Below, one piece after another: positions 12,646 through 13,940 of a stretch of DNA of 13,940 nt. Source of the DNA: Candidatus Bathyarchaeota archaeon (GTDB taxonomy: Archaea; Thermoproteota; Bathyarchaeia; TCS64). The translations under genes and the position numbers were made by a program. Positions within the stretch are counted from its first letter, which is position 1, and every line of letters starts with the position of its first letter. The notes under the pieces are model-generated. The model ran no database searches. It saw only the letters and a list, made by a program, of their open reading frames with translations, and had not been told where the DNA came from. The stretch covers positions 1 to 13,940 of the forward strand of contig JAFGTA010000043.1 of the NCBI GenBank assembly GCA_016934355.1, written 5' to 3'.

Positions 12646-13443
12646 ATGGAGCTCAGCGTCACCACCGACATGTTCGACTACACGTACAAGCCGCGGATGG
12701 AGCAGAAGCTACGCCTCTTCAAGGACAGCGGCTTCGACCACGTCCACTGGTGCGACGACTGGGACAGCGACAGGCTGTACACCCGGGAGGACATGAACCT
12801 CTACAAGTGGCTACTCGACGACCTGGGCGTCAACTGCCTCGACGTCCACGGCGCCGCCACCGCGGACGTCCGCATAGACTCAAGTGACTCGACGCGACGC
12901 GCTGCCTACGTTAAGCTCCTCAAGAACCGCGTCGAGTTCTGCGGCAGGGTGGGCGGCGACGCGGTCGCGGTGCACCCACCCACGTACCACGAGCCGGACC
13001 TTGAAAGGCGTCTGAAGAGGGCTGACGAGGCCGTGGAGGAGCTGAAGCCACTGTGCCGTGTCCTCGGGGTGACACTGGCGCTTGAGAACTGCTACCCCGA
13101 CGACCACCACGTGATCAAGCGGCTCTTCGACAGCCACCCCGAGTGCCTCACCTTCTGCCTCGACACCGGGCACGCCAACATCCACGGCAACCTCGATCGG
13201 CTGGAGACGTTCACGGGGAGGCTGACGGTCACACACATCCACGACAACCGGGGGGACGAGGACAGCCACATGCCACCCGGCTGGGGCACGGTTGACTGGG
13301 GGCGCGTGAACGATATGCTGAGGGGCGCTGAGAAGCCCCTGAACCTGGAGGTGACCCACAACCAGGATTACTTCAAGGGGTCCATGCAGGAGTTCATCGA
13401 AGAGACCCGTAGGGCGGCGTTTGAGCACCTAAAAACAGGTTAG
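12646..13443 (+). CDS. Sugar phosphate isomerase/epimerase family protein (xylose isomerase-like TIM barrel)
   Basis: A 265-residue member of the AP-endonuclease-2/xylose-isomerase-like superfamily. Conserved metal-site positions are visible: E147 in Leu-Ala-Leu-Glu-Asn, D173-Thr-Gly-H176 in Leu-Asp-Thr-Gly-His-Ala, H197 and H199 in Thr-His-Ile-His-Asp, H208 in the loop Asp-Ser-His-Met-Pro-Pro-Gly-Trp-Gly, and E235 in Leu-Asn-Leu-Glu-Val. The Gly-Trp-Gly-x-Val-Asp-Trp stretch (212-218) is typical of hexulose/inosose-type isomerases. Members interconvert sugars or inositol derivatives, usually with Mn2+ or Mg2+; the substrate is not determined. An endonuclease IV role is unlikely because the length and several ligands fit the isomerase branch better. 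The start is the ATG immediately after the leaderless-type promoter. It ends 11 nt before the stop of a convergent small gene. Confidence 0.85.
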   Translation: MELSVTTDMFDYTYKPRMEQKLRLFKDSGFDHVHWCDDWDSDRLYTREDMNLYKWLLDDLGVNCLDVHGAATADVRIDSSDSTRRAAYVKLLKNRVEFCGRVGGDAVAVHPPTYHEPDLERRLKRADEAVEELKPLCRVLGVTLALENCYPDDHHVIKRLFDSHPECLTFCLDTGHANIHGNLDRLETFTGRLTVTHIHDNRGDEDSHMPPGWGTVDWGRVNDMLRGAEKPLNLEVTHNQDYFKGSMQEFIEETRRAAFEHLKTG

Positions 13444-13454
13444 ACGCTGAGGGA

Positions 13455-13670
13455 CTAGGGTTCGAGGTTCCTGTAGAGGAGGGTCCTCAGCTTGTTTGAC
13501 AGCCCTTGCCTTTGTCTCCGGATGCTGCGCTCATGGTCTTCCAGGCTGAGCACAAGCTTCCTGACCAGATCGGCGTCTTCCTCAGAGATTTCCTTCCCCA
13601 TGACTTGGCTGGAGAGCCTCAGGTAGGGACACTCCTCTTCGTGGAGGTCGAAATCCTTCTCGTCCAGCAT
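13455..13670 (-). CDS. Small helical protein of unknown function (71 residues)
   Basis: The protein is acidic at the N-terminus (Met-Leu-Asp-Glu-Lys-Asp, then His10-Glu-Glu-Glu-Cys14-Pro-Tyr) and basic at the C-terminus (Arg-Ser-Ile-Arg-Arg-Gln-Arg), probably two or three helices. A TTG at 13679 would add three residues, but ATG 13670 lies 23 nt from a TTTAAATT box and is the better start. Only one Cys is present. I see no homology I can name. Its promoter faces away from the gamma-glutamyltransferase gene across a 172-nt spacer. Confidence 0.6.
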   Translation of the reverse strand: MLDEKDFDLHEEECPYLRLSSQVMGKEISEEDADLVRKLVLSLEDHERSIRRQRQGLSNKLRTLLYRNLEP

Positions 13671-13692
13671 AAACCACAAAGCGATTTAACCA

Positions 13693-13700
13693 AATTTAAA
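13693..13700 (-). promoter_or_regulatory. TATA-like box for the 71-residue gene, leaderless spacing
   Basis: The minus strand reads TTTAAATT, ending 23 nt from ATG 13670. The rest of the spacer up to 13842 contains several AT-rich patches (about 13740-13760) but no single clear box for the rightward gene. Confidence 0.5.
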
Positions 13701-13842
13701 CGTTGTTAGGGTTTAATACTCCTTAAACCACGGAAATTACCATAAAATAAGTTATTTTACTCTGAACACTCCGCCGAAGGCGAAGGCTGGCAACTGTTAA
13801 AGCCTCAGCCGCGGATGTACGGGCATTCTAAGGTGCTTAAAC

Positions 13843-13940
13843 ATGCCTGTACCCGAGAGAATCCTCAAAACGATTAAGAGGGAGGCGGTGGGAAGCAGGG
13901 GCGTCGTGGTCACCAACCACCCCCTCGCCAGCGCAGCTGG
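13843..13940 (+). CDS. Gamma-glutamyltransferase, N-terminal fragment (gene cut by the window end)
   Basis: Only the first 32 codons are visible. The stretch Gly-Val-Val-Val-Thr-Asn-His-Pro-Leu-Ala-Ser-Ala-Ala-Gly matches the start of the mature gamma-glutamyltranspeptidase fold (family pattern Gly-Met-Val-Ala-Thr-x-His-Pro-Leu-Ala-Ser-x-Ala-Gly). The enzyme transfers or hydrolyses the gamma-glutamyl group of glutathione-like compounds after self-cleavage at a Thr that lies outside the window. There is no signal peptide before the motif, so a cytoplasmic form is likely. The ATG is preceded by AGGTG (13831-13835) at 7 nt, a Shine-Dalgarno match, so this gene appears to be leadered. Confidence 0.75.
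   Translation, partial: MPVPERILKTIKREAVGSRGVVVTNHPLASAA

Noticed and set aside
1..13940. CRISPR arrays, tRNA or rRNA genes, insertion sequences
   Set aside because: No regularly spaced repeats, cloverleaf-like sequence, conserved rRNA stretch or transposase motif was seen on either strand.

Overview
The window looks like archaeal chromosome. Most genes have an AT-rich TATA-type box at a fixed distance (last base 23-27 nt) upstream of the start codon, so their mRNAs would be leaderless. A few have a short leader with a Shine-Dalgarno match to an archaeal 16S 3' end (GGAG, GAGG, GGTGA). The gene content fits an archaeon: a NosD-type secreted beta-helix protein with an Ile-Pro-Gly-Phe-Pro tail anchor, a DUF362/ferredoxin protein, zinc-ribbon proteins and a BpsA-like fold. 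I would guess a TACK-group lineage such as Bathyarchaeia, but no taxonomic marker gene is present. Most genes are GC-rich; positions about 9,200-11,600 are strikingly AT-rich.

Layout. 2-283: end of a glycerophosphodiester phosphodiesterase gene. 284-1621 (-): DUF362 iron-sulfur protein whose stop codon abuts the previous stop. 1685-2841 (-): a two-gene unit of an NAD-dependent epimerase and a 103-residue protein overlapping by ATGA. 2849-4108 (-): exported protein with a C-terminal hydrophobic segment. 4341-6275 (+): large secreted beta-helix plus Ig-like surface protein. 6457-7110 and 7164-7853 (+): a winged-helix protein and an unknown protein. 7856-8899 (-): radical SAM/SPASM protein. 8900-9212: non-coding. 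9213-11591: AT-rich island of four genes (4-TM protein with a Cys cluster; a possible PUA-like protein on the opposite strand; a zinc ribbon fused to a BpsA-like Rossmann domain; a 102-residue protein). 11666-12283 (-) and 12381-12542 (+): divergent zinc-ribbon protein and 53-residue Cys-rich protein. 12646-13443 (+): sugar phosphate isomerase/epimerase-type TIM barrel. 13455-13670 (-): small helical protein. 13843 onward (+): start of a gamma-glutamyltransferase.

The flanking genes look like ordinary metabolism and cell-surface functions. The best candidate for something undescribed is the 9213-11591 island. Its composition is foreign to its neighbours, it has no integrase or transposase, and it pairs a membrane protein with a BpsA-like enzyme whose usual substrate motif is altered and a divergent protein that may bind modified nucleic acid. 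A horizontally acquired modification or defence cassette is possible but rests on inference. No tRNA, rRNA, CRISPR array or insertion sequence was seen.
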